A stretch of DNA of 64,000 nt from Epiperipatus broadwayi (GCA_028023455.1 JAQFVV010012446.1:7067501-7131500), one strand, 5' to 3'. Shown: positions 9,900-21,429, numbered from the stretch's first letter. A program made the numbers and translations. The notes: a model not told the origin generated them from the sequence alone.

Positions 9900-11709
9900 G
9901 TTTGTCTTTGCAACTACAATTCTCAGGAACTTTAGAATAAATGCTGAAAAGGAATTCAGGATTTCGAAAACAGTATTAGAAAAATACAATTTGCAAGTAT
10001 GTGCTTTAGATGAATTAAATAACTTATCATTTTTTAATTATTCATTCCCTCCAAAAAAAAAATTTGTTAAAGTAAATTGATTTTGGTAAAGGTTTTTTTT
10101 TTATTTGTTTGTTTTATATTGAAAATTTTATTTTTTTCAAAATCATGTTGTGATGTCAAATCAATTTTGATATAAATATCTTTTTTTTTTTAATTATGTA
10201 TATAATTTATGGACAGTATTTTCTAAAAACAGCTATAAAAATCATTAATTTGTTCTCTAGCAAGACTGTTTGACAATTTATGTAATGTAAGTACAATCGT
10301 CTTATATCGCTATCTCTGTTATTGCCATTGCCCATTAGTTTTGAATCAATTTAAAATTCTGATTTGCAATTTAGAATTGTTTTTACTCATTCTTAAACTT
10401 TGCAAACCCAAACATGATTGAAATTGTTAATGGTAACAACAGAGAACATGCCTTAAAAGACCATACTCATATTGCAATAATTGTTGAACACTGCCGCCAG
10501 AGGACACCACCAGTTGCTTTGGGAGAAAACTTTCCATAAGTTAAATATATTTTCAGCTCCGTAATTACTTATCGTTACAAGTATAAGTGTATATAAATAA
10601 TTTGATGCTTGCATGTATATATAACATTTTATTCCAATCTTTATGTAAAGCATAAATTAACTTATTTTTATAAAAACATCTTATAAATTATGTTGTAGAC
10701 ATGCTTGTATATAACGAACATTTTCAATTAATATGATTCAACATTTAATCTAACAAAAAAATTCAAATTCCCTACTTTTAAAATTTTAATGAAATATATG
10801 TGTGTCTTACATCACATAAATATAAATATATATTTATAAACAATTTTTTTTTTTTTTTTAATTCTAAAAATTGGTCTCTGTTGAAAAGATACTATGAAAA
10901 TTGGCCTCGAGAACAAGGAATTATACTGAAAAATCTATATAGGAAGCTTCAGTCGAATCACGTATACTCTATGTTACTGTATATTTATTTGTAAAATTTT
11001 GCTTTTAAAAAGAAAAATACAGAAATAGTCTGTGATAAAAACTTGTATAGAAATGTAAAAAATAAATAAATACCCATTGAGAGAAAAATATTATTTATGT
11101 ATGTATGTATGTATGTATAGTTATAATAAATTTCTATTTTATGTTTATTGGCTGAGATTTTATTCCAAATATATGGTTACTTTTAGTTTATTCTCAAAAA
11201 AAAATACAGATTTATTTTGTACTTAAGAAACATATACAAAAATTATTTCTTATATTAACAGCAATATTTGTTCAATACTTTAATAATTATTATTATGGCT
11301 GGCATGTTAATGGTGGTGCTGTGTAACATATTAATGCTGTGGGTTCATTAAAAAGTCTAAACTAGAGATTCTAAACTAAATTATGTTAAGAGAGGGGCAA
11401 GTAATAGCAAACTACCACTGACAGTCATTAAACGTTATTTCTTGATCATAGTACTCACCTAACTGACCAATCAGAAAACTTTCCATACATGTATATGCTA
11501 TAACTAATATTAAGATTCTAGAAAGATGGACATTTAACTTTTAATAGGTTTTGCATGTTGGATTTATAATAAATAAGACATTTTTAGTTGTAATCAGTAG
11601 TAACTTAAGAAGAGATGAGTTTTTATTTGGTCAATTGAAGATTTACAAATTTCAATATCCTAATTTATAAATATAAATAACTGAAAGACAGGCTTATTTA
11701 TACCTGTGT
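9900..11709. other. Intergenic AT-rich DNA with a TATG microsatellite
   Basis: No gene is seen. A run of (ATGT)n/(TATG)n lies at about 11094-11119, and poly-T tracts are common. Short open frames here have no recognisable composition or motif. Confidence 0.5.
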
Positions 11710-12070
11710 CTATATATATGTAATATTAGGGTATAAGCACAGACTTTCACATGACCCACCACTCTCCACTCCATCTAATAATACTGATACACTTTGCTAT
11801 TAACTGAAAGGAGACCCTTTGATTCCTCTTGGAGGGCTTAAAGGAACCGAGCAGGGCAAATTCCTAAATGTCCACTCCATACGTTCTTGTCGTTGCAGCT
11901 GTTATTACTATATGTTTATTCATATAGTATACGAACATGGATGGGCTGCTCACCAACACGCATTAGCCAGCATGGTGAGTTTATTGGCTTTTTACCTCTG
12001 AGTTTAAGATCAAGAAACACCATGGTCTTTCTTCTCAGTGCCTGATAAGGCAGAATGAATGTTTGTGTAA

Positions 12071-13291
12071 ATGATAAAGATTTTTCCCAATTATACAATT
12101 ATGACAGACAAAAATAAAGCATGGCCCTTAATCCCAGGAGGCTGTAAAGTCACCAACCAAGGCAGCGGTTGGTGGCCGAAGGCGGAGGGTGCTAAGAATA
12201 TCCTGGAGGCGGACCCAGGCTGCCATTTGATGACGACTTTTTATTTAGGTACTTACAACTGCAGATCACTTTCAAGTGAAGGAAGATTGCAAGAATTAGA
12301 AGAAGAACTCTCTTATATTAAATGGGATATTATTGGACTTTGTGAAGTTAGAAGAAAAGGTGAAGAGACAATTGATTTAAAAAGTGGACATATGCTCTAT
12401 TATAAAGGCACAAATATTGGAAATACAAGTGGAGTAGGATTCATTATAAATAAAAAGTGGAAGAACAATATTGTGGAGATTGATGGTGTATCAGACAGAG
12501 TGGCAAGATTAGTTATACAACTTAATAGCAGATATCAAATGCAGATAATTCAGGTTTATGCCCCAACAAGTTCTCACAGTGATGAAGTAGTAGAAGATTT
12601 TTATATGGATGTACAAAAGGCTTTTGATCAGAGTAAACAACATTTTAAAATTGTTATGGGAGATTTTAATGCTAGAATTGGTAAACAAATGAAAGATGAA
12701 AGTGTTGTAGGTAATTTTGGTTATGGTAATAGAAATGAGAGAGGACATAGACTTGTGGAGTTTGCAGAGAAGGAAAAACTTTATATTATGAATTCTTTTT
12801 TTGAGAAAAATGTTAGAAGGAAATGGACATGGAAGCATCCAAATGAAGGTACAGCAGAATTGGATTATATTTTGACTAACAGGAAATACATATTTCAAGA
12901 TTGTAGTGTTCTTAATAAATTTAACACAGGAAGTGATCATCGATTAGTAAGGGGTAAGATACATGTTAATGTAAAACTAGAGAGACAAAAATTATTAAGA
13001 AAAACTATATTTACAGTTGATATTCCTAATCTTCAGAAACATTCTAATGAATTTAAATTAGAACTTACAAATCGGTTTCAAGTATTAGTAGATTTTGAAC
13101 ATGATTCAGATTTGAATGAAATTAATATGAAAATAACTGATACACTTTTAAAAACTGCAACAAAGATAGCTGGTAGAAAAAAGCAGCAATTGACTAATAC
13201 AATTTCTACTGAGACTAGAGAACTTATGAAGAAAAGAAGGAATATGAAGATATGCAAGAATGATGCATTAAAAAGAATTGACATTTTGTAA
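12071..13291 (+). pseudogene. RTE LINE: apurinic/apyrimidinic-type endonuclease region
   Basis: This is the N-terminal half of an RTE-type polyprotein that cuts target DNA for target-primed reverse transcription. The endonuclease motifs are all present: TYNCRSL (Asn about 63), LCEVRRKG (Glu about 92), VYAPTS (about 163), GDFNARIG (Asp 198, Asn 200), LDYILTN (about 265) and GSDHRLV (Asp 289, His 290). After residue about 395 a frameshift ends the frame in TAA, and the reverse transcriptase continues in an overlapping frame from 13278. Homology to the arthropod endonuclease-reverse transcriptase family (RTE clade) is recognised from the overall motif set. True translation probably starts at or shortly after 12071. 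The copy is dead but recent-looking. Confidence 0.85.
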
Positions 13292-15078
13292 AATGGTGCG
13301 GAAAAGAGTTGAAAATGATATAAGAAAGTATAACTGTGAACTAGCAAGAAAAGCTGTAAAAGAAAATAAAAGTCTTAAGAATGTAAAACAACATTTAGGT
13401 ATTGGTAGGAAATTTATATCTGCAATAAGGAAAAAAGATGGAATTATTACTAAAAAGAGGGATGACATTATGAAATTGGTAGAAGATTTTTATCAAGAAT
13501 TATATAGTAATAAAGAACAAGTACCTCCTATATCTATTACATCTTCCAAATTGCCCAGAATTTTAAATGAAGAAGTGAGAAATGCAATTAAATGTATGAA
13601 AAAAGGAAAGGCTCCAGGTAATGATGGAATTATAATTGATATATTAAAAGAAGCAGGTGAAGAAACAGAAAAAATATTAGCAAAGTTATATACCAAATGT
13701 CTAAATGATAAAGATGTACCGGATGATTGGAAGAATGCAGTAATAATATTAATATTTAAAAAAGGTGATAAAGAAGATATTAGAAATTACAGACCTATCA
13801 GCCTTTTATTAGTTTTATATACAATTTTTACCAAGATAATTACAACTCGTCTACAGAGAACCTTGGATTTTCACCAACCAAGAGAACAAGCTGGATTTAA
13901 AAGTGGTTTTAGTACAGTAGATCATATTCAGGTATTGAGAGAAGTTATAGAAAGGACAAATGAATATGAGTTGTCATTATGTTTTGGATTTGTAGATTAT
14001 GAAAAGGCATTTGATTCTATAAACATTTCTTCAATGATTAAAGCATTGGATCATCAAGGTATAGATCCAGGATATTGTCATATTTTAAAGAATATTTATA
14101 AAAATGCAACAGCAACAATTAGATTACATAATGATACTGGGAAAGTCAACATTGAGAAAGGTGTAAGACAAGGTGACTCCATATCTCCAAAACTTTTTAC
14201 TGCAGTGCTGCAAGAAGTATTTTGTGGATTAAAATGGGAAACTAAAGGAGTGAAAGTAAATGGAGATTATTTAAGTCATTTAGATTTCGCAGATGATGTA
14301 GTTGTTTTTGCAAATAATGCTTCCGAGCTGCAGGAAATGTTGCAGGAGTTATCAGATGAAAGTAGGACTAAAGATAAATGTTAAAAAGACTAAAGTAATG
14401 TTTAATCGATTTGCTCCAAATATGAAAATAAAGATTGATTATGATGAATTAGAAGAAGTTAAGAGTTACAAATATCTTGGTCAGATTATTAATACAGATG
14501 GAAACATAATAGAGGAAATTAATCATAGAATTAAACTTGGAGTGCTTTTGGTAGAAATAACTTGATATTAAAAGGAAATATGCCTATGTGTTTGAAAAGA
14601 AAGGTTTTTAACAAATGTGTTTTACCAGTTCTTACTTATGGATCTGAGACTTGGACACTTAATAGAAGATCAATACAGAGACTTCAGACCACTCAAAGAA
14701 GTATGGAGAGATGTATGTTGGGAGTAACAAGAAGAGATCAAAAACGCAATGTATGGGTAAGAGAACAAACAGGTGTTACTGACCTCATTGAAAAAATTAA
14801 AAGATTGAAGTGGAGTTACTGACCTCATTGAAAAAATTAAAAGATTGAAGTGGAGTTGGGCTGGACATATTGCTAGAAGAGATGATAATAGATGGACAAT
14901 TGAAATTTTAAACTGGATTCCAAGAGATTGTAAAAGACCCAGAAGGAGACCACATGTAAGATGGATGGATGAAATAAGAAAATGTGTAGGGGTGATGTGG
15001 AAAAGAGAAGCTAAAGATCGGAGAAGATGGATTAAACTTGGAGAGACCTTCATCCTGCAGTGGATTGATAATGGTTGA
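13278..15078 (+). pseudogene. RTE LINE: reverse transcriptase, thumb and C-terminal tail
   Basis: The RT domain follows with RNYRPISLL (about 13787), GFVDYEKAFDSIN (motif A), GVRQGDSISPKLF (motif B) and LDFADDVVVFAN (motif C, FADD). Then come SYKYLGQIINTDG, LPVLTYGSETWTLN, and the tail WAGHIARRDDNRWT, PRRRPHVRWMDEI, FILQW, typical of RTE elements. Frames change near 14384 and 14565. A 40-bp tandem duplication starting at about 14775 and repeated at 14815 adds a stop at about 14820. The element ends in (GAT)n at 15075-15098, as RTE elements end in short simple repeats. There are four disruptions in about 3 kb, so it is inactive. Confidence 0.85.
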
Positions 15079-15214
15079 TGATGATGATGATGATGATGTT
15101 GAAAAGATAAATAATCACCAATATGTGTTTAAGTGTATCAGTATTATTATATGGAGTGGAGAGTGGTGAGTCATGTGAAAGTCTGTGCTTATACCCTAAT
15201 ATTAAATATATATA

Positions 15215-15851
15215 GTATTTCTAAATCCAAGTAATTAGATAATATGTAAAAATAGCTTCCATGTCAATGTCTAATGGAACAAAAGCTGAAAACTATTCTC
15301 ATCTCAATCTATAAATGATATCATTGCCAGTCATGGCTAGATGATTTTTTTAAAAAAAAATTATATTTTATAATACTAAAGAAGTGTTACAAAACAGGCA
15401 AAAGAAAATGATAAATATGATTTTTTCTATTCACATTATAACAATGGTCATGCTATCTTATTCAATGTTCACCATATAGGTTTGATTAGATTGCTTTCGG
15501 ATTTGTAACTAAAAAATAATGTACCTATGTTTAACATAAACATATGGTTAATATTAAAATGGTCTTTGGATTATTGATCAAAAAATTTCCATCAGATGTT
15601 GCACCTTAGATTTATATTAAGGGGGCCACATGGGATATCTTCAATAATAGTCATTGTCTGTCATTAATAATACTTTTTCCAACTTTGATCCACAGTGTAT
15701 CTGAATTATCCACAGTTATCAAATAATCTACACAGCTCTTAATCTGCATGGTTTTATGCAGTGATAAAATGGCATGTTGAGCTTTGTGAATCATGCCCAA
15801 CTCGTACTCAAACATCTTTACGAGCTCCTGAGTAATAAAGCCCTTTGATTA
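15215..15851. other. AT-rich sequence without recognisable feature
   Basis: No gene, RNA or clear repeat is seen in this stretch. Confidence 0.4.
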
Positions 15852-16035
15852 TTTTACAGTGCCACCTAATGCAAGCTTTAGTAATCAATAAATGCTAGAT
15901 GTGATAGATATTACAAAGCACTACCATCTATTGATTACTAAAACTTCCACTAGATAGCACTGCTGTAGAAAAATTTGCTACTGTTTTAACAGCCTGTGTA
16001 TGCATAAAGAAAAGATGATCATGTGATATTTTGGG
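15852..16035. repeat. Shortened foldback element of the GCAAGC-TAATCAAT family
   Basis: CAGTGCCACCTAATGCAAGC (15857) pairs imperfectly with the complement ending near 15965 (...TAGATAGCACTGCTG), and the right side ends in GATCATGTGATATTTT. The inner part holding the hammerhead-like motif is deleted. Confidence 0.55.
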
Positions 16036-16489
16036 GGAATGTGAAAAGTAAAAAAAATTCATATCAGAGATGACAACTTATGGCACATGACCAAATACGA
16101 TAATTAATATGGTGCAGTTTAAACTGCTTATAAAACTAAAAAAAATGTGATCTTGTAAAATAATGTAATCAAAAAATATTTTTTATTATCAGAAAAAAAT
16201 AATATAATAAAAATTCACTTTTAATGAGTCAAACTAAAAAAAAATTTGGGTAGATGCTTTATAGACATGTTTTTCTTTGTTTCATTGAGCTTATCGAGAA
16301 TATGTTATTTGACGCGTTATCTCCTTCAAAGTATTGGTCAGACATACCATACCCTTTGACAAGGTTTTACACCTTAAAACTTGTCTACAGAAGTGTGTAA
16401 ACCTTCTGATAATTATTGCTTGGTCAAATCATGTGATTTCAATAAAAAAAAAGTTAAACTTTATTTACAATTAACCATTTATACATAAT

Positions 16490-16740
16490 TGTAAGTCACA
16501 CACTCTCACAGTGTGATGGGTGCGAATTCACCAAAATAATTTATTGCAATGCGACAACGCGGCCTGCAATGTGTAGTACAACAGAACTGTTGTATACATG
16601 TAACACATGGCCGCAAAAATATGTTCGGTCGCGTAAATGGCATTTTTATGTGTTTTAGCACATAAATCGTGCCATCCCGCTGCGTGGATGTCTATAAAAC
16701 AACTACCAAAATTTGTTCCGCATTTATTCTGTAAATACAC
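16490..16740. other. CpG-richer island of unknown nature, LTR-like
   Basis: This is a local rise in CG dinucleotides (TGGGTGCGAATTC, GACAACGCGGCC, TTCGGTCGCG, CCGCTGCGTGG) against a CpG-poor background, with CTATAAAAC near 16691. It could be a solo LTR or a fragment of a young element. Ends with target duplication were not found. Confidence 0.3.
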
Positions 16741-16974
16741 ATCTTGATGTGCTTAATCTCAATTTAGTCTAATAGTTTTTAACTTTGATGTTATAATTGA
16801 TGTTTTTACATTGGCATGTTGTACTTTGTTTGTCGTCCTTTGTAAGACTTGCAGTTTTGTCTTTTATGAAAATTATTTTCATTTGTAAGATTGATGAAAA
16901 ATAAAATTAAGTCGTGACTGAGTGATTCAAATTTGAACCATTAAAACATCACATGATCACCAAGCTGTTAAAAC

Positions 16975-17194
16975 TGTAGTGTATTCGTGGTGACGTCACA
17001 GTTACTGCAGAATGGATATTATCGCAACTGCGAGACTAGAGAGGGAAGCCATGTTAGTTGGATATAGACTACAAAATGGGATACGGACGGTGATTATGCT
17101 TCCCTAGTATTTATAAGCATTATGTATAGTAATAGTAATAAATGATTAATGAGTAAGTGTTGTTTGTGTTTATTAGTATTCGTGATACACAACA
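16975..17194 (+). repeat. 5' LTR of the Gypsy element
   Basis: It is 220 bp, begins TGTAGTGTATTC and ends ATACACAACA (TG..CA with an 8-bp imperfect terminal inverted repeat). AATAAA at 17137-17142 is the likely polyadenylation signal. It is identical to the 3' LTR except at two sites. Confidence 0.95.
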
Positions 17195-17197
17195 CTT

Positions 17198-17213
17198 TGG
17201 CGACGAGGATGGG
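17198..17213 (+). promoter_or_regulatory. Primer-binding site complementary to tRNA-Ser(GCU)
   Basis: TGGCGACGAGGATGGG starts three bases after the 5' LTR. It is the complement of the conserved 3' end of animal tRNA-Ser(GCU) including CCA, as recalled from known tRNA sequences. It would prime minus-strand DNA synthesis. Confidence 0.8.
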
Positions 17214-17317
17214 ATGCCGCTAGCTGCATTATTTTCTTTACCTTGGGATTACGGCAAGAAACTACAGAAATACTTTTTTCTTCGCGAAGACGTTCAACAA
17301 GGCGTTAATGCTCAAGG

Positions 17318-20300
17318 ATGGCAACTGTCGGGAAGTTATCTGCATTCGACGTCGAGTTCCCACAACTATGGGATACGTATGCATCGCAGGTCGAATTTTA
17401 TTGTCTGGCGAATGATATTACAAGTGAAGACAAGAAACGAGCTACTTTGTTGGCAGCCTGCAGACTACAAACACTATCGATATTGTGGTCTTTGATAGCC
17501 CCAGCTCAGCTGTTAGAAAGGTCATATGACGAGCTCACTGCTGTGTTAAAACAATACTTCAATCCAAGGCCCTCTATAATCTATCAGCGCTACCAGTTTT
17601 GCCATCGTGAACAAAAAGAGGGAGAGACTATTAGTGTTTTTCTCACGGGACTGAGACGTCTCGCGGAAGGATGTGATTTTGGCACGACACTCGTCGAGCG
17701 CCTCCGTGATCAGTTTGTTTGTGGACTGAGAGATGAGAGTGTACAGCGCCGACTGCTCACCGAAGAAACATTAACCCTAGATGCCGCAGTGCAGAGGAGT
17801 TTAGCAGCCGAGGCAGCGGGGACCCAGGTGCGGGAGATGCATGCTTCTGGATTGTCATCATCAGTGGATCTAATACAACACCGCCGGCAGTTTCCTACCA
17901 AATACAAAACTGAGTTACAAAAACATATAATGCCGACTGTGCCATGTTGCGGCTGTGGTGGTACACATGTTCGTACAGAATGCCCTTTTCGCCGAGCAAA
18001 ATGCCATTTTTGCCGAAAGACAGGTCACATCCAAAGGGTATGCAAGGCCCGACAACAGGACACTCAGACATCATCCACCCAGTGCATGGCAGTGAAAGGG
18101 GAATTGGATACTGATGGGGCATTGGACTTAATATACAAGCTCCATAGTGACAGCAAAACTCTCAGAACTACAGCAAGAGTGCTTATTAACAATACTAAAT
18201 GCTGCATGGAAGTAGATTCCGGATCGGAATATTCAATTGTATCTCGGGGGGTTTTTCAAGACTTGTGCAAAGGAAAACCGCCAGTGTTGGAACCTGTGCA
18301 AACGCAACTGCGAGATTTTCAGCAAAACCGGATCACCTTTATGGGACAGTGTTTTGTCAGCGTCAAATATGGAAAGTATTCAGCTTGTTTACGCCTGTTA
18401 ATTGCGGAAAGAGCATGTACAAATATACTTGGCCGTGAATGGTTTGCCCCCTTGGGAATATTTTTATCGGGGGTGCATTCAGTTCGACATTCACCAATGC
18501 AAGATATCATTGATGCTTTTCCCCAGGTTTTCAGCACTACTCTTGGAAGATATCGAGGATCGCCAGTGTCTTTACCGATAGACCCAAAAATACCACCTAT
18601 TCGCCTCCGAGCCCGGCCATTGCCATTGGCTATGAAACCAAAGGTTGATGCAGCGCTAGACACCTTATTAAAGGACGGAATCATTGAGCCAGTTTGCGAC
18701 CCTGTATGGGCAACACCAGTGGTGCCCATCATCAAAGCGTCAGGAGAGGTCCGCCTTTGCGGTGATTATAAGGTGACCGTAAATCAAGCATTAAGAGATC
18801 ACCCATATCCAATACCAGCAGTACACCATTTTCTCGCATCGTTTCCTAGGAGTTCAGTGTTTGCAAAAATAGACTTAGCTCGAGCATACCTACAACTGCC
18901 GGTAGATGAGGCATCGGCGGATGCACAGACCATTATCACTCATCGGGGAGCCTTCCGAGTGAAGAGATTGCAGTACGGCATTAGCGTGGCCCCAGGAATA
19001 TTTCAGGGAATGGTGGACAACATACTAGGAGGTATTCAGGGAGTTTTCCCATACTTCGATGATGTACTGATATGTGCAACATCTGATACGGACCTAACCA
19101 CCAAATTAAGAACAGTCTGCAGCAAATTGGCTGCCTGTGGGCTGAGCGTAAATAAAGACAAATGTGTCCTCGGAGTGTCGTCGATAGACTTTTTGGGATA
19201 CACCCTGGATGCAGAGGGCCTGCACCCAGCGGCCGACAAGGTGGCTGCTATTAGGAGAGCACCGACACCAACAGATAAGAAGAAGCTACAGGCATTCTTG
19301 GGGTTGCTCAACTTCTACAGTAACTTTTTGCCACACCGAGCTACGACAGCCGAACCACTACATAAATTGCTTAAGGCGGATACAGTATGGTCATGGACCA
19401 AAGAACACGAGAGAGCGTTCACACAATTGAAGGAGGCCCTGACGTCCGACGATGTGCTGGTGCCTTTCGATCCCCGCCAACAAGTGGTGGTAACCTGCGA
19501 CGCTTCACCATATGGAGTGGGAGCAGTACTTAGCCTGAAGTATGCAAACGGCCTATGTTCACCGGTTGCTTTTGCATCACGAACACTCACCAAGTCTGAA
19601 AGAAATTACGCTCAGATAGACCGGGAAGCACTTGCTATTATATTCGGGGTGAAACATTTCCACCATTTCGTATATGGAATACCGTTTGAGATAGTGACTG
19701 ACCACAAGCCACTGCTGGGAATCTTCATGTCGGACCGGCCGACCCCATTCATTCTATCACCTCGAATGCAAAGGTGGGCATGCCTTTTGACGGCTTACAA
19801 CTTCAGACTGCAGTATGCACCAGGGAGGAGCATAGGGAACGCAGATGCACTGAGTAGGTGGCCATCCCCTGCAGTTCAGCAGAGTGAGGAGAAGCTGCGA
19901 GCAGTATTATTCCTTGAGGACTTGGAAAACCCACCAGTTTCTGCAGAACAGATCGAGAAAGAGACTAAAGCAGACCCTGTGCTATCTAGAGTAAAGGAGT
20001 GCATCCTGACAGCATGGCCAACACACATTCAACAAGATCTTCGATCTTATCAGTCGCGAAAAAATGAGTTGTCAACACACCGAGGATGTTTGCTGTGGGG
20101 GGCACGGGTGGTCATACCGACATCTCTTAGACCCATAGTTCTTCGTGAGCTGCACCTGGGACACATGGGAATTGTGAGAACAAAAGCACTTGCACGCTCA
20201 TACGTCTGGTGGCCTGGAATGGACCAGGACATAGAACAATTAATAGCTAAATGTAACAACTGTCAAGAGATACGACACCAGCAACCATGTGCACCAACAC

Positions 20301-21214
20301 ATCACTGGGAGATTCCAGCCCTGCCATGGTCACGAATACATGTGGATTACGCTGGACCTATCCAGGGGAAAATGATTTTAGTTGTCGTGGATGCACACTC
20401 GAAGTGGATCGACGTCCGTGAAATGCCATCGACAACGACTGGAGCTACCATCTCAGCACTTAGAGAACTTTTCGCAACACACGGTCTTCCCAAATGCATT
20501 GTCTCAGATAACGGCCCTCAGTTCACTGCGATGGAATTCACCACCTTCCTTCACCGGAATGGCATTCATCATGCAAGAGTTGCTCCGTATCATCCATCAA
20601 GCAACGGGTTAGCAGAACGTGCAGTACAATCTGTTAAGGAGAGATTGCAACGTCTACGCAACGGGACCTGGAGTCAGCGGCTTGCACGTTATTTACTAAT
20701 GCAACACACTACGCCATCAACAGCAACGGGACTTAGCCCGGCCGAGCTACTGTTCAAGCGGCGCATAAGAACATGCCTGGATTTTCTGCACCCTGACAGG
20801 GCACCGCAAATAACTCAGATACCTATACAAAGGGTACGAACATTCCAACCACAGGATACAATTTTGACACGTAGGGCTGGAAAGAACTCACCATGGATAC
20901 CTGCAGTTATCCAACATCAGACAGGACCATTGTCATACGAGATTCTAACGGACTCCGGAATTCAAAAAAGACATGTAGACCACTTGCGACCTAGAGCGGT
21001 AAATGCACACACAGAGGAAACTGCGGCAAACCAGGATAGTCAGAATGAGACAGCACTTGGAGAACCCATTCAGGTGGCCGCACCTACCACCAGTATACAC
21101 AGAGAGAGTAAATCACAAACACCTAGTGGTCGCCCTCGGCGAGTACGCCGCCCTCCTGCACGTCTGTTGGACTATGACACTTCTCAAAAAAGGGGGGAAA
21201 GGGAAGGAGTGTAG
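17318..21214 (+). CDS. Gag-Pol polyprotein of the Gypsy element (1298 aa)
   Basis: This is a single uninterrupted frame. Gag occupies about 1-205, followed by two zinc knuckles (C-x2-C-x3-H-x4-C at 210-222; C-x2-C-x4-H-x4-C at 229-242). The aspartic protease has VDSGSEYSIV (Asp 300). Reverse transcriptase (about 430-620) has KIDLARAYLQ (motif A) and YFDD (579-582). RNase H (about 724-846) has TCDAS (Asp 728), Glu 770, TDHKP (Asp 795) and NADALSR (Asp 843). Integrase has an HHCC finger (H946, H949, C979, C982), a D,D35,E triad (D1010, D1064, E1100) and a GPLSY module at 1203. Every catalytic residue is present, so the element may be competent. Gag and Pol share one frame with no frameshift. 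The ATG at 17318 is the first in frame after the leader. The stop TAG lies in the first five bases of the 3' LTR. Confidence 0.95.
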   Translation: MATVGKLSAFDVEFPQLWDTYASQVEFYCLANDITSEDKKRATLLAACRLQTLSILWSLIAPAQLLERSYDELTAVLKQYFNPRPSIIYQRYQFCHREQKEGETISVFLTGLRRLAEGCDFGTTLVERLRDQFVCGLRDESVQRRLLTEETLTLDAAVQRSLAAEAAGTQVREMHASGLSSSVDLIQHRRQFPTKYKTELQKHIMPTVPCCGCGGTHVRTECPFRRAKCHFCRKTGHIQRVCKARQQDTQTSSTQCMAVKGELDTDGALDLIYKLHSDSKTLRTTARVLINNTKCCMEVDSGSEYSIVSRGVFQDLCKGKPPVLEPVQTQLRDFQQNRITFMGQCFVSVKYGKYSACLRLLIAERACTNILGREWFAPLGIFLSGVHSVRHSPMQDIIDAFPQVFSTTLGRYRGSPVSLPIDPKIPPIRLRARPLPLAMKPKVDAALDTLLKDGIIEPVCDPVWATPVVPIIKASGEVRLCGDYKVTVNQALRDHPYPIPAVHHFLASFPRSSVFAKIDLARAYLQLPVDEASADAQTIITHRGAFRVKRLQYGISVAPGIFQGMVDNILGGIQGVFPYFDDVLICATSDTDLTTKLRTVCSKLAACGLSVNKDKCVLGVSSIDFLGYTLDAEGLHPAADKVAAIRRAPTPTDKKKLQAFLGLLNFYSNFLPHRATTAEPLHKLLKADTVWSWTKEHERAFTQLKEALTSDDVLVPFDPRQQVVVTCDASPYGVGAVLSLKYANGLCSPVAFASRTLTKSERNYAQIDREALAIIFGVKHFHHFVYGIPFEIVTDHKPLLGIFMSDRPTPFILSPRMQRWACLLTAYNFRLQYAPGRSIGNADALSRWPSPAVQQSEEKLRAVLFLEDLENPPVSAEQIEKETKADPVLSRVKECILTAWPTHIQQDLRSYQSRKNELSTHRGCLLWGARVVIPTSLRPIVLRELHLGHMGIVRTKALARSYVWWPGMDQDIEQLIAKCNNCQEIRHQQPCAPTHHWEIPALPWSRIHVDYAGPIQGKMILVVVDAHSKWIDVREMPSTTTGATISALRELFATHGLPKCIVSDNGPQFTAMEFTTFLHRNGIHHARVAPYHPSSNGLAERAVQSVKERLQRLRNGTWSQRLARYLLMQHTTPSTATGLSPAELLFKRRIRTCLDFLHPDRAPQITQIPIQRVRTFQPQDTILTRRAGKNSPWIPAVIQHQTGPLSYEILTDSGIQKRHVDHLRPRAVNAHTEETAANQDSQNETALGEPIQVAAPTTSIHRESKSQTPSGRPRRVRRPPARLLDYDTSQKRGEREGV
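21186..21209 (+). promoter_or_regulatory. Polypurine tract of the Gypsy element
   Basis: An unbroken run of purines (A6 G6 A3 G3 AAGGAG) abuts the 3' LTR. It would prime plus-strand synthesis. It also codes for the last residues of the polyprotein. Confidence 0.9.
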
Positions 21215-21429
21215 TGTATTCGTGGTGACGTCACAGTTACTGCAGAATGGATATTATCGCAACTGCGAGACTAGAGAGGGAAGCCATGTTAGTTGGATAT
21301 AGACTACAAAATGGGATACGGACGGTGATTATGCTTCCCTAGTATTTGTAAGCATTATGTATAGTAATAGTAATAAATGATTAACGAGTAAGTGTTGTTT
21401 GTGTTTATTAGTATTCGTGATACACAACA
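21210..21429 (+). repeat. 3' LTR of the Gypsy element
   Basis: It is 220 bp and pairs with the 5' LTR, with two differences. It supplies the gag-pol stop codon and an AATAAA. AAAAC, the target duplication, follows directly. Confidence 0.95.

Larger units (their letters stand above)
11710..15214. mobile_element. 85-bp-arm hairpin element carrying a full-length RTE insertion
   Basis: 11710-11794 and 15131-15214 are inverted copies (about three mismatches in 85 bp; shared block GGTATAAGCACAGACTTTCA). Between them lies the RTE element. The three other RTE copies in the window lack these arms, so the arms are not part of the LINE. The simplest reading is a MITE-like hairpin of about 215 bp whose loop received the LINE. 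TGAAAG before the LINE (about 11802-11808) and TTGAAAAG after it (about 15099-15106) could be the target duplication. Confidence 0.7.

Noticed and set aside
12509-12940. 143-codon minus-strand frame
   Set aside because: Antisense shadow of the RTE endonuclease; low-complexity Ile/Lys/Phe composition.
17157-17495. 112-codon frame overlapping the start of the Gypsy gag
   Set aside because: It spans the LTR, primer site and the gag start in another frame. It has no gag motif and is a by-product of the real frame at 17318.
18319-18735. 138-codon minus-strand frame inside gag-pol
   Set aside because: Antisense shadow of the protease/RT region; no motif and no promoter.
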